From: Schaalia suimastitidis DSM 15538
GTDB taxonomy: Bacteria; Actinomycetota; Actinomycetes; Actinomycetales; Actinomycetaceae
NCBI RefSeq assembly: GCF_000429105.1
Contig: NZ_AUBF01000013.1
Coordinates: 1 to 64,000, forward strand
Direction of reading: 5' to 3'
Length of the DNA: 64,000 bases
Numbering within the stretch: the first letter of the stretch is position 1; each line of letters starts with the position of its first letter. Shown here in pieces: positions 9,601 to 17,711 of the stretch. Under the pieces are notes generated by a model. It was not told where the DNA came from. It did no database searches and saw only the letters and a list, made by a program, of their open reading frames with translations. The translations under genes were made by a program, and so were the position numbers.

Positions 9601-9632
9601 TTCAGCGGGGCATCATTGCTTGCGCGTGCCAT
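6627..9632 (-). CDS. cas3: Cas3, HD nuclease-helicase, type I-E
   Basis: The effector nuclease-helicase degrades DNA after Cascade locates a target. The N-terminal HD domain has H63/D66 and the HD pair H109-D110 in FFAGVHDVGK, with HH at 182-183. The helicase has Walker A APPGSGKT around residues 350-358, DEVH at 498-501, SAT at 528-530, a QSLDVDFD motif and QRIGRLHRH (motif VI). All are intact, so interference should be active. The ATG is preceded by GGGAGGAACAGT, a strong ribosome binding site. It is the first cas gene. I find no convincing promoter in the 81 bases upstream, so read-through from the two genes before it is possible. Confidence 0.97.
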   Translation of the reverse strand: MARASNDAPLNIAPRVNVQQLPAPTFPIPNDALTGSDLTPLAQSFWAKSGGSGQNVWLPVYQHLMDASDVAGLLFDRYLSQHHRDLLALPWEGDQKKARTSLIFFAGVHDVGKISLEFCCQHSPLAQFVRDLGIEVPERRDLPNRKDLPHGYASHFAIIEAITAGGGHLSRAEQWAATAAVHHGRYPNVDQMTVAHSTYSFGFGSKTQEPRWDNARQEVVRWMACRSGFPITECSGTDLPKLPIASAAAYASAIVMADWIASNETWFPLLSCDERHQPLTDAEQKERVATGWRYADMPTPLKVPVTEVSDAKEAYRDRFGWGEEVTPTCTQIRAVEIARECNPDMMIVEAPPGSGKTELAFMVAEEIMRQRHLQGVMVALPTQATTDAMYERSRKWLASLLHELPQRIDLHLAHGKNLLNESFVKLLDSGRSPVQIYDEDEVKYKKGLHASAWMAGRWRATLSPVVIGTIDQILLTSLKARHVLVRHLGLMGKVVIIDEVHAADTYMQTYLKGALTWLGMYRVPVVLLSATLPHERKVELLAAYQSGRVGSSAEATPELPSGYPSITWLHENGSIAETEQTAGVETHTPKYIRLAGGTSVESLVDILEDKVNNGACAVVIRNTVKSAQETYAAVCERMGTERVTLMHSRFLSCDRVTKDLDLLQRFGRDGARPTNGHVVVSTQVIEQSLDVDFDVMVTDPAPMDLVLQRIGRLHRHQRKNRPIGCERPQCYILAETDAVPWCYDRGTDAVYGAHKVLRFLAILSENPEGIVVEKIADFETLTQRAYSSCRVGPDEWQGVMDAAAQELVDKTQQAIAKANSHCLNEVSMPTWTSAHLLTKFAGNNATGDGEVNKAGVKAQAAVRDSEDQIPVLIVPVDAASGGVAIHPPWRRHDDGLAVPFDTSVFPPADLVREICRWGVSLPPWQFRNKVESIDDCVDAVVGAIWDHEIARTWKFLEHPLLRGELVLPMYRVDEFSTRLEAELYGRRLVYTPEKGLEVLEG

Positions 9633-9713
9633 ACTGTTCCTCCCGCCATCGGGTGTGACAACGCACCCATTTTATGGAAGAGTCCTCCCCCAATGTGCGC
9701 AAATGAGGGTTTA

Positions 9714-10760
9714 TTACGTTGGATTAGAATTTCCATCGCTCGCCTTTGATGTGGCAATAATGCTGTAAATATTCTTCGCAAATGCCTCGCTATGCGAACG
9801 ACGAAAAAGTGTTGACGGACCACTTCGCATGAGGTCAAGCAAAAACCGTCGAAGCACCGCATTTAGATACTGACTCTCAAGAAGTTCTGATACCTTTCCC
9901 AACGGAAGTATCACCGTATCCGTGGTACAAAGGTTGTATTGGGCTTGAAAAACCTCCCCACCCAATCGATAAACACGGCGTAGGGCACTCCTGCTTTCTC
10001 GGGTTTTTGAACCAGAACACAATGCTGACGCAGGAAAATTAACGCATGTGTAGTAGGTGTGAATCTCGTTACCACGAACGATCGCAGTATCATATCGTCG
10101 GGGGAAATAAAGAACTTCAAGACAGCCAACGTTTAGTGTTGCGAGACGTCCGCCTGCAGTACCAGGGTAATCACTGAGAGTCCAATATCGCCGTTCGAGG
10201 TTGACCGCCTCCGGAATGAGAGAGACCACTGCCGCTATGTCAGCAAACGTTGCCTCGGCAACCGTGCTATCGGAGGCCTCATGCCAACGCTTTTGTCCAT
10301 GCCGCGATCGAGTTAACTTTAGTTCGGAACTATCGGATCCCTTGCTGGCCAAGGCGAATGTCTCCCAATCGGGGGCACACCCGCCCTGCACCCAATGTTT
10401 CTGCGTCTCTGGAGCTATCCAATGATCGAAGTCACAGGGACCTTCACCGCCGAAGTTCAGCTTCTGATTGCGAAGTTTGTGCCCTGCCGTTACGTGCTGC
10501 AGAATCAAACGTCGCTCAAGTTCATCCAATTCCCGAGCATCACAAACACAAAATGCTAAAGCAACCACATCACGCCATGGTGCGTGGTGTTTACCCCCGT
10601 GCACATGCTGAGCGAAACGTTTTTGGATATCAATACTTTGACCGACATACCAGAATCCATCTTCGAACTCAAGCACATAAACACCACACGTACCCGCCGG
10701 AACAATCGGCGCTACAGTGGGAAGTCCTTGCACTTCGAAGCGAACAAAACGCGATGCCAT
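9714..10760 (-). CDS. GIY-YIG domain protein upstream of cas3
   Basis: Protein of about 348 residues with an N-terminal GIY-YIG nuclease fold. It has GVYVLEFEDGFWYVGQS around residues 25-43, a downstream Arg in KRFAQHVHGG and a Glu-rich helix DARELDELERR that could supply the catalytic Glu. The remaining ~230 residues are not recognised. The start chosen is the ATG beginning MASRF because GGAGAATTAGGA lies just upstream. A TTG start at 10874 would add 38 unconvincing residues. It sits between a small CxxC gene and cas3 on the same strand, so it may be co-transcribed with the cas operon. A role in adaptation, defence or as a regulated toxic nuclease is possible but not shown. Confidence 0.8.
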   Translation of the reverse strand: MASRFVRFEVQGLPTVAPIVPAGTCGVYVLEFEDGFWYVGQSIDIQKRFAQHVHGGKHHAPWRDVVALAFCVCDARELDELERRLILQHVTAGHKLRNQKLNFGGEGPCDFDHWIAPETQKHWVQGGCAPDWETFALASKGSDSSELKLTRSRHGQKRWHEASDSTVAEATFADIAAVVSLIPEAVNLERRYWTLSDYPGTAGGRLATLNVGCLEVLYFPRRYDTAIVRGNEIHTYYTCVNFPASALCSGSKTRESRSALRRVYRLGGEVFQAQYNLCTTDTVILPLGKVSELLESQYLNAVLRRFLLDLMRSGPSTLFRRSHSEAFAKNIYSIIATSKASDGNSNPT

Positions 10761-10880
10761 TCCTAATTCTCCGGCATATAAAAACTGTATTTCGTAGCCT
10801 ATACGTCCATGTAAATCAACGACCCATCGGCATTGCTGTGTTGTTGGCATGCCAGTCCAACGACATGCCAACAACTCCCA

Positions 10881-11084
10881 TTAGCGGGAACAGTAATAAC
10901 AGGGGGTGTACCCCTCTATCTGTGCTTGTCTCTCTGTGTCAGGAATGAAACCAACGAGGTGTCGAGCCTGCGCGATTTCTGGAATCTGACAATTTCGAGT
11001 TTCGTTCGTCATGACGTGGTATTCAGTGGTGTTGCGATTACCCACAAGGGCATGGCCGTCAGTGGATGTGATTGCGTATTCCAT
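10881..11084 (-). CDS. Small 67-residue CxxC protein, unknown function
   Basis: I do not recognise this protein. It starts MEYAITSTDGHALVGNRN and ends GYTPCYYCSR, with a CxxC pair near the C-terminus and one more Cys at NCQIPEIAQ. It has no signal peptide or membrane segment. A good ribosome binding site (AAGAAAGGA, 8 bases before the ATG) supports it as a real gene. It lies upstream of the GIY-YIG gene and downstream of the Cascade-target-like site at 11246-11280. It could therefore be the gene whose expression that site controls, or a small cas-associated accessory protein. Confidence 0.6.
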   Translation of the reverse strand: MEYAITSTDGHALVGNRNTTEYHVMTNETRNCQIPEIAQARHLVGFIPDTERQAQIEGYTPCYYCSR

Positions 11085-11245
11085 GAGCGATTCCTTTCTT
11101 GAGGCATTGAACTTTGCTCAAGGAACCACTAGTCTGTAACCGCTTGAAGAGCGAGGGTCACACAGTGGCTCCTTAGGGCCCGGTGGCTGCAACCACCGGG
11201 CCCTAAACACATTTAATCACACCACTCAGAATTACGCAAGATTTT
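11085..11245 (-). promoter_or_regulatory. Upstream region of the CxxC/GIY-YIG/cas transcription unit
   Basis: No convincing gene lies here. On the minus strand, TTGCGT is followed 17 bases later by TTAAAT (about 11215-11242), a weak promoter-like pair immediately downstream of the Cascade-target-like site. A long hairpin follows at 11174-11206, and then about 90 bases of untranslated sequence run to the ATG at 11084. A bound Cascade at 11246-11280 would lie directly upstream of, or overlap, this candidate promoter. The promoter call is weak. Confidence 0.35.
11174..11206. terminator. Perfect 14-bp hairpin, terminator or attenuator candidate
   Basis: A near-perfect inverted repeat, TTAGGGCCCGGTGG and its complement, has a 6-nt loop. 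No T-run follows on the minus strand. On the plus strand it is followed by ACACATTT. It lies between the candidate regulated promoter and the 67-residue gene. It could end a short RNA starting near 11240, act as an attenuator, or terminate transcripts from either side. Confidence 0.6.
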
Positions 11246-11268
11246 TACCCGCTTTTAAATTCACCCAT
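11245..11268 (-). other. Seven-codon mini-ORF (MGEFKSG) inside the Cascade-target-like site
   Basis: On the minus strand, ATG at 11266-11268 opens a 7-codon frame encoding MGEFKSG that ends with TAA at 11245-11247. It lies entirely within the stretch matching the spacer of the mini-CRISPR RNA. Some known CreT toxins act through mini-ORFs, which is the only reason to list it. No ribosome binding site is visible, and a frame this short can occur by chance. Confidence 0.15.
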
Positions 11269-11280
11269 AGTTACAAACTT
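11246..11280 (-). promoter_or_regulatory. Candidate Cascade binding site: AAG PAM plus partial protospacer
   Basis: Read on the minus strand, AAG (11280-11278) is followed by a protospacer-like segment running from 11277 to 11246. It matches the spacer-like part of the mini-CRISPR RNA (11343 downward) at positions 1-5, 7-10, 13-17 and 19-20. Mismatches are at 6, 11, 12 and 18, and identity ends after position 20. AAG is a canonical type I-E PAM. In type I-E Cascade the bases at 6, 12 and 18 are flipped out and do not pair, so only position 11 is a true mismatch in the first 20. Partial pairing of this kind is expected to allow binding without target destruction. Confidence 0.72.
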
Positions 11281-11282
11281 TA

Positions 11283-11371
11283 TTTTTTACCCCACTCGCG
11301 CGGGGACAACGTCTCTGAAGGACAAATCACCGCTAGTCACAAACGGTTCACCCCCAAAAAATGAGGAAAAC
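11283..11371 (-). ncRNA. CreA/CreR-like crRNA-resembling RNA (degenerate repeat-spacer-repeat)
   Basis: Read on the minus strand, a 27-nt repeat-like unit (11371-11345) begins GTTTTCCTC and ends GGGGGTGAACC. It keeps the 5' end, a CCTCA/TGGGG stem and the 3' handle of the real repeat. A 34-nt spacer-like segment follows (11344-11311). A second repeat-like unit (11310-11283) starts GTTGTCCCCGC and has a CCCCGC/GTGGGG stem with a GCGA loop, but its 3' tail is lost (TAAAAAA). Repeat starts are exactly 61 nt apart, as in the array at 1-277. What is kept, a 5' handle before the spacer and a 3' hairpin after it, is what one mature crRNA needs. It sits 18 nt behind tRNA-Gly and 1.65 kb upstream of cas3. 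CreTA antitoxin RNAs and CreR cas-regulating RNAs have this form; which applies is not settled. Confidence 0.78.
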
Positions 11372-11389
11372 GCACATCAAATTGCGCAG

Positions 11390-11460
11390 AGCGGGCGACG
11401 GGAATCGAACCCGCCTCTGAAGCTTGGGAAGCTTCCATTCTACCGATGAACTACGCCCGC
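11390..11460 (-). tRNA. tRNA-Gly (anticodon CCC)
   Basis: A 71-nt cloverleaf. The acceptor stem is GCGGGCG/CGCCCGC with discriminator U. The D arm contains GTTCATCGGTAGAAT. The anticodon stem GAAGC/GCTTC encloses the loop TTCCCAA, giving anticodon CCC. The T arm contains GGTTCGATTCC. No CCA is encoded. The crRNA-like element begins 18 bases after the 3' end on the same strand, so the two may share a transcript and be separated by tRNA 3' processing. Confidence 0.97.
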
Positions 11461-11877
11461 AGATCACCGCCAGGATTGGCGACGCATTGATCATACCTAC
11501 CTGTTGGTGCTCGCGCCAATCCAAGCGACGAGCTGCTTTAAACATGCGTGAACATCATGACTGTCAACAGTTAACGCCTCAGCGGAAGCCAACATCGGAC
11601 AGGTTAAGCAGTCATCAGACACGATTTCCGTCAAGCGGAGTGCTCAATGAAATTAAGGCCGACGAGTGCTGCCGCCCCAGCTCACCGGCCCCGCCCGCAC
11701 GCATCAAGCGGGTTAACTTTATGGCAGGCTAGACACAAACCAAGGTCAGCCGCCCGCCTGCACCATGCCACACCCGCAAGCACCATGCCGCACCCATAAG
11801 CACCATGCAGCATCTGTAGGCGCCGGGCACCGCCCGCCACACTCCAGCGCCACAGGAATTACCCGTACAATCGCCTC
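11461..11877. repeat. Intergenic region with three 20-bp tandem repeats (11760-11819)
   Basis: About 417 bases without a convincing gene lie between tRNA-Gly and the Nudix gene. Three tandem 20-bp units starting GCACCATGC occupy 11760-11779, 11780-11799 and 11800-11819. The first two differ at few positions and the third is more divergent. They end about 60 bases before the GTG start of the Nudix gene. They could be slippage-prone spacer DNA or regulator sites. I see no protein or RNA gene here. Confidence 0.6.
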
Positions 11878-12612
11878 GTGACGAAACGACCTGTGGTGGC
11901 GGCCGCGATTCTCAATTCCTTTACCAATCCCACTCATCTGTTGTGCGCTGCACGCGCATACCCTCAGGAGCTTCGTGGCCTGTACGAGCTCCCTGGTGGA
12001 AAAATTGAGGACGGCGAGGAACCGTTGTCGGCGCTCACACGCGAAATACGTGAAGAGCTTGCTTGCACCCTCACCTTCGGCCCCGAGTTACCCACCCCCA
12101 AGGGCACGTGGTGGCCTATTCTCGGCGGTCGCGTCATGGGCGTGTGGTTGGCGACCATTTCCGAGGCGCCCGCACCACTCCCCACCGCGCCCGCACCACT
12201 CCCCACCGCGCCCGCACTACTCCCCACCGCGCCCGCACCGCTGTCTGCCGCGCCAGGGAAGTGCGACCGCGAAGTAAGGCCCCACCTCGTCACGCCCACA
12301 CCGCTGTCCCGCGTCGCAACAGCGGACAATCCTATGAATGCACGCCTCACCCAGGTCACAGCGGGGGATGATTATACCGACGTGCGCCTCCCCCGCGTCG
12401 CAGCGGGGGACGATCGTGCGAACGCACACCTCCCCCACATCGCACCAGGCAGTGATCACCTGGATGTGCGCTGGCAACGCTTAGATCACCTTGAGGAACT
12501 GCCGTGGATTAGCGCAAATCTGCCGATCGTACAGGAACTACGCCGCCGCCTCGGAGAGCGACCCAAGTCACCCACCTCTTTGCGACACTTACTTGCAAAT
12601 ATGTCAGAATAA
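11878..12612 (+). CDS. Nudix (MutT-like) hydrolase with a repeat-expanded insertion
   Basis: Hydrolyses nucleoside diphosphate-X substrates, probably as an 8-oxo-dGTP-type sanitising enzyme; the substrate is inferred. The Nudix box is complete: GGKIEDGEEPLSALTREIREEL at residues ~40-61. The start is GTG. After the strand GVWLATIS (around residue 96) come four 7-residue units (APAPLPT type), then four 14-residue units of the form L-x-x-V-x-x-G-D-D-x-x-x-x-R (12304-12471). The fold resumes at VRWQRLDHLEELPW. A normal MutT is about 130-150 residues, so roughly 100 residues are inserted. The following TetR gene starts 4 bases after the stop, so the two may form an operon. Confidence 0.88.
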   Translation: MTKRPVVAAAILNSFTNPTHLLCAARAYPQELRGLYELPGGKIEDGEEPLSALTREIREELACTLTFGPELPTPKGTWWPILGGRVMGVWLATISEAPAPLPTAPAPLPTAPALLPTAPAPLSAAPGKCDREVRPHLVTPTPLSRVATADNPMNARLTQVTAGDDYTDVRLPRVAAGDDRANAHLPHIAPGSDHLDVRWQRLDHLEELPWISANLPIVQELRRRLGERPKSPTSLRHLLANMSE

Positions 12613-12616
12613 CCCT

Positions 12617-13342
12617 ATGCCAAAAATCCTCGGCCAGAGCTTGTCCGCACACCGTGAGCTTACCCGCACGCGCCTCTTTGCCGCGTTGCAGGAGCTCATG
12701 TCTGAAAAGCCCTTCGACGCCATCACCATGTCGATGATTGCCGCACGCGCGAAGGTTGGCCGCACCGCGGTTTACAATCATTTTGCAGATAAAGAGGTGT
12801 TGCTCCTAGCATTTATGGAGCAGACGACAACCGAGTTTACTCAATTCCTCAAGTCAGAACTTGCCGAGTACACTGACCCCGTCGATCAGCTCATGATGTA
12901 TGTGCGCGCTCACCTGGAAATGACTGACCGCTACCACCTGACTGCGGGCATTAACCTACGCGAACACGTGTCCGACAATAATTCGCAACGCCTCCACCAC
13001 CACGCAGACATGGTGGGCGCTATGCTGCGCACGATTGTCACCCAAGGCGTCGATTCAGGTCGCTTGCCGCAGCAGGACGTTAACATGTCAATTCCGCTTG
13101 TTCACGCGGCACTAGCCGGTCAGCGTCTTCCGTCGACACCCTCGGCACGTATGGCAGCCATCCACGCTGTTCAGATCTTTGTTTTACGAGGCCTAGGCGT
13201 CGCTGATGCGGATATCTCGGCAAGTGCCCGCCGCATCCCGCAGCCAACCCTTGTGCCGATAGACAACAGTGCTGCAACGGACGCGCAACACACGATACCG
13301 GACCGCCGTACTGCCTACATGCGCTGCCCTGTTCACCACTGA
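12617..13342 (+). CDS. TetR/AcrR family transcriptional regulator
   Basis: DNA-binding repressor with an N-terminal helix-turn-helix: ITMSMIAARAKVGRTAVYNHFADKEVLLL at residues ~33-61, the classic TetR pattern. The ligand domain that follows is unassigned and ends with a polar tail of about 40 residues. The ATG at 12617 is chosen because the HTH then sits at the usual distance from the N-terminus and the gene begins 4 bases after the Nudix stop. Its target is unknown and could be its own promoter region or the Nudix gene. Confidence 0.88.
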   Translation: MPKILGQSLSAHRELTRTRLFAALQELMSEKPFDAITMSMIAARAKVGRTAVYNHFADKEVLLLAFMEQTTTEFTQFLKSELAEYTDPVDQLMMYVRAHLEMTDRYHLTAGINLREHVSDNNSQRLHHHADMVGAMLRTIVTQGVDSGRLPQQDVNMSIPLVHAALAGQRLPSTPSARMAAIHAVQIFVLRGLGVADADISASARRIPQPTLVPIDNSAATDAQHTIPDRRTAYMRCPVHH

Positions 13343-13498
13343 CTCATACCTTAAGCGTCGACTTTCGTCCTAGAACATGAGACGTATGCCGCCCTCTCCC
13401 GCCGTGCGGGATTGTCTGACATGGTGCATCGTTGAGGTATCAGTAGTTTTTCGTCGATCAGCTACATTGGTCGGCCTTACACAAGAATAGGAGTCACC

Positions 13499-13861
13499 AT
13501 GGCAACTGTGACACTCACTGGCGAAAACTTTGAAAAGACCGTCACCGACAATTCGATCGTTATCGTTGACTTTTGGGCAACATGGTGCGGCCCCTGCCGC
13601 CAATTCGGCCCGATTTTTGAATCAGTTTCCAACAACCACACAGATATTGTCTTCGGCAAGGTCGATACTGACGCTGAGCAGCAGCTTGCTGTGGCCGCGC
13701 AAATTCAATCAATTCCAACGCTGATGGCCTTCCGTGACGGCGTTGCTGTATTCCGCCAGTCAGGCTCTTTGCCCGCCGCAGCCCTGGAAGACCTTATTCA
13801 GCAGATTCGTGACCTTGACATGGATCAGGTCCGCGCCGAAATCGCTGGCACACAGGGCTGA
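13499..13861 (+). CDS. trxA: Thioredoxin
   Basis: Cytoplasmic dithiol reductant. The active site is WCGPC with Cys 30 and Cys 33 in VDFWATWCGPCR. The cis-Pro region SIPTLMAFRDG follows as expected. The 120 residues are slightly more than the usual 105, because of a short C-terminal tail (DQVRAEIAGTQG). The ATG is preceded by AATAGGAGTCACC, a clear ribosome binding site. It is a single gene, followed by a strong terminator at 13907. Confidence 0.96.
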   Translation: MATVTLTGENFEKTVTDNSIVIVDFWATWCGPCRQFGPIFESVSNNHTDIVFGKVDTDAEQQLAVAAQIQSIPTLMAFRDGVAVFRQSGSLPAAALEDLIQQIRDLDMDQVRAEIAGTQG

Positions 13862-13906
13862 TAGTGATCGCTCAAGGTCGTTGATTTCGCCTATTCACGA
13901 GGCACC

Positions 13907-13948
13907 AAACGGCTCCGTTCCACCCGAAGTGGTGGGTCGGAGCCGTTT
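13907..13948. terminator. Bidirectional-type terminator between trxA and asd
   Basis: An 11-bp inverted repeat, AAACGGCTCCG...CGGAGCCGTTT, has a further CCACC/GGTGG stem inside. It lies between the convergent trxA and asd genes and ends in TTT on the plus strand and in AAA/TTT symmetry on the minus strand. It is suited to end both transcripts. Confidence 0.8.
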
Positions 13949-14037
13949 AGCATTACAGCATCCACGTCACGCATATCCGCACCGCATCGGGTCAACAGCA
14001 CGGTCGAATCCCGACGCAGTAAGGCTGACAAGCGTAT

Positions 14038-16430
<2,393 letters not shown>

Positions 16431-16677
16431 AGTTATCCTCTTCCCCGCACAGTGATGCGGACTCTGACCTCAATCCTAAAGATCGGCGCGATTACTGAGC
16501 AGCATGACCGCCATCCGGTCACTTTAGGAACGGTCATATGTCGATTCGCTCCACCTGATGGAAATACTTCACCCAGAATCCACATCAGTTGCATGCTCAT
16601 GTGAAGTGTTCCCTACTCATCTACAGCACCGCATCTCCAGACGATGCAGTACTCACATGGTGCGGTCACCACTGAGG

Positions 16678-17478
16678 TCAGGAACTCTCTGTCTGACATC
16701 CTTGAAGTACATTGACCAGCGTTTTGTATTCCGCTTGTGTCACAGATAATCCCCACGCGTATTTCACACGTATTTGCGTTGTCACGTAGTCGCAGCGAAA
16801 CGACCGATTGGGCGGAAGCCATTGGTCAGCGCTGGCACGACCTTTGTCCTGATTCGTTTGTCCATCCACGGCCAGGAGGTTCGCAGGGTCATTGGCAAAA
16901 CGTTCTCTGGTTGCGCTGTCCCATTGCCATGCGCCCGAATACCAGGCGTCAGCGAGTGCAACGACGTGGTCAATCTGCACCAGGTCCGAGGTGCCGTCAC
17001 CTCGTTGAAATTCGACAATCCGTCCTTGATAGGGTTCTGCGAGCGTACCTGAAAGCACCACGCAGTTATTCGTCCCTTCTTTGAAGGTCGGTCGTGACAG
17101 ATCTCGTGCAAGGATGTCATTGCGCGTATCACAGCCATTACGGTCAGTATCGGCCCATCGTTGCCCGAAAACTTCCCGATCATAGTCAGGAATATTCCCA
17201 GCTTCGTCATTCCCACGCACCGTTAATGCGCGCAGCATCGTCGTCACCTCACTTTGTGCAAGGCCATCGTCGCTGCCATCCCCGCTATTTTCAGGCGTGC
17301 CTTGCCCAACGCTCGCACGAAAGGCCTGCCATATCGCACCAAGATCCGCGCCATGGGTCGACCACACACCAGTGACAGCAATGCACACGATGGCAACGAC
17401 ACCCCATGCAAATAGCGCACCGACGAGGCGCCGTGCACGGCCGCGGCCCTGTCTGCGCCGATACTTCCCCACTGGCAT
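16678..17478 (-). CDS. Secreted or membrane-anchored DUF1524/HNH-type nuclease
   Basis: A protein of 266 residues with a basic N-terminus (GKYRRRQGRGRARR) and one hydrophobic segment (LFAWGVVAIVCIAVTGVW), a signal anchor or uncleaved signal. The C-terminal half belongs to the DUF1524 family (GmrSD C-terminal like). It has the core DLVQIDHVVALADAWYSGAW, then NDPANLLAVDGQTNQDKG, with the His and Asn residues expected for a beta-beta-alpha-metal nuclease. It ends with CDYVTTQIRVKYAWGLSVT. It probably degrades nucleic acid outside the cell; that use is inferred. Confidence 0.85.
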   Translation of the reverse strand: MPVGKYRRRQGRGRARRLVGALFAWGVVAIVCIAVTGVWSTHGADLGAIWQAFRASVGQGTPENSGDGSDDGLAQSEVTTMLRALTVRGNDEAGNIPDYDREVFGQRWADTDRNGCDTRNDILARDLSRPTFKEGTNNCVVLSGTLAEPYQGRIVEFQRGDGTSDLVQIDHVVALADAWYSGAWQWDSATRERFANDPANLLAVDGQTNQDKGRASADQWLPPNRSFRCDYVTTQIRVKYAWGLSVTQAEYKTLVNVLQGCQTESS

Positions 17479-17711
17479 TCACCTCCAATGCTGATATTGT
17501 CGCAGGAGGCTCCCACAGCTGCGTCCGGTCTGTGTTTCACTGTGGATAAGGGCCTCGACCGCTTCACACACCGCCTGACGTGCGCCATGAGCGAATGCGA
17601 TAAACAAGCATCGCCCGTGCCTTCACTTCCTCACCCACTGCTCCGCACTCGGCATAGCCCCACCTTCAACGTTGCGTAACGCTCATCTCAGGCGCGCGGC
17701 GCGGACAGATA

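Noticed and set aside
9633-9713. Second copy of the Cascade site in front of cas3
   Set aside because: I looked for the guide seed TTTGTGAC or TTTGTAAC after an AAG-type PAM and found none.
11129-11212. 27-codon minus-strand frame across the 11174-11206 hairpin
   Set aside because: Composition is fixed by the hairpin, it has no ribosome binding site and the start is weak.
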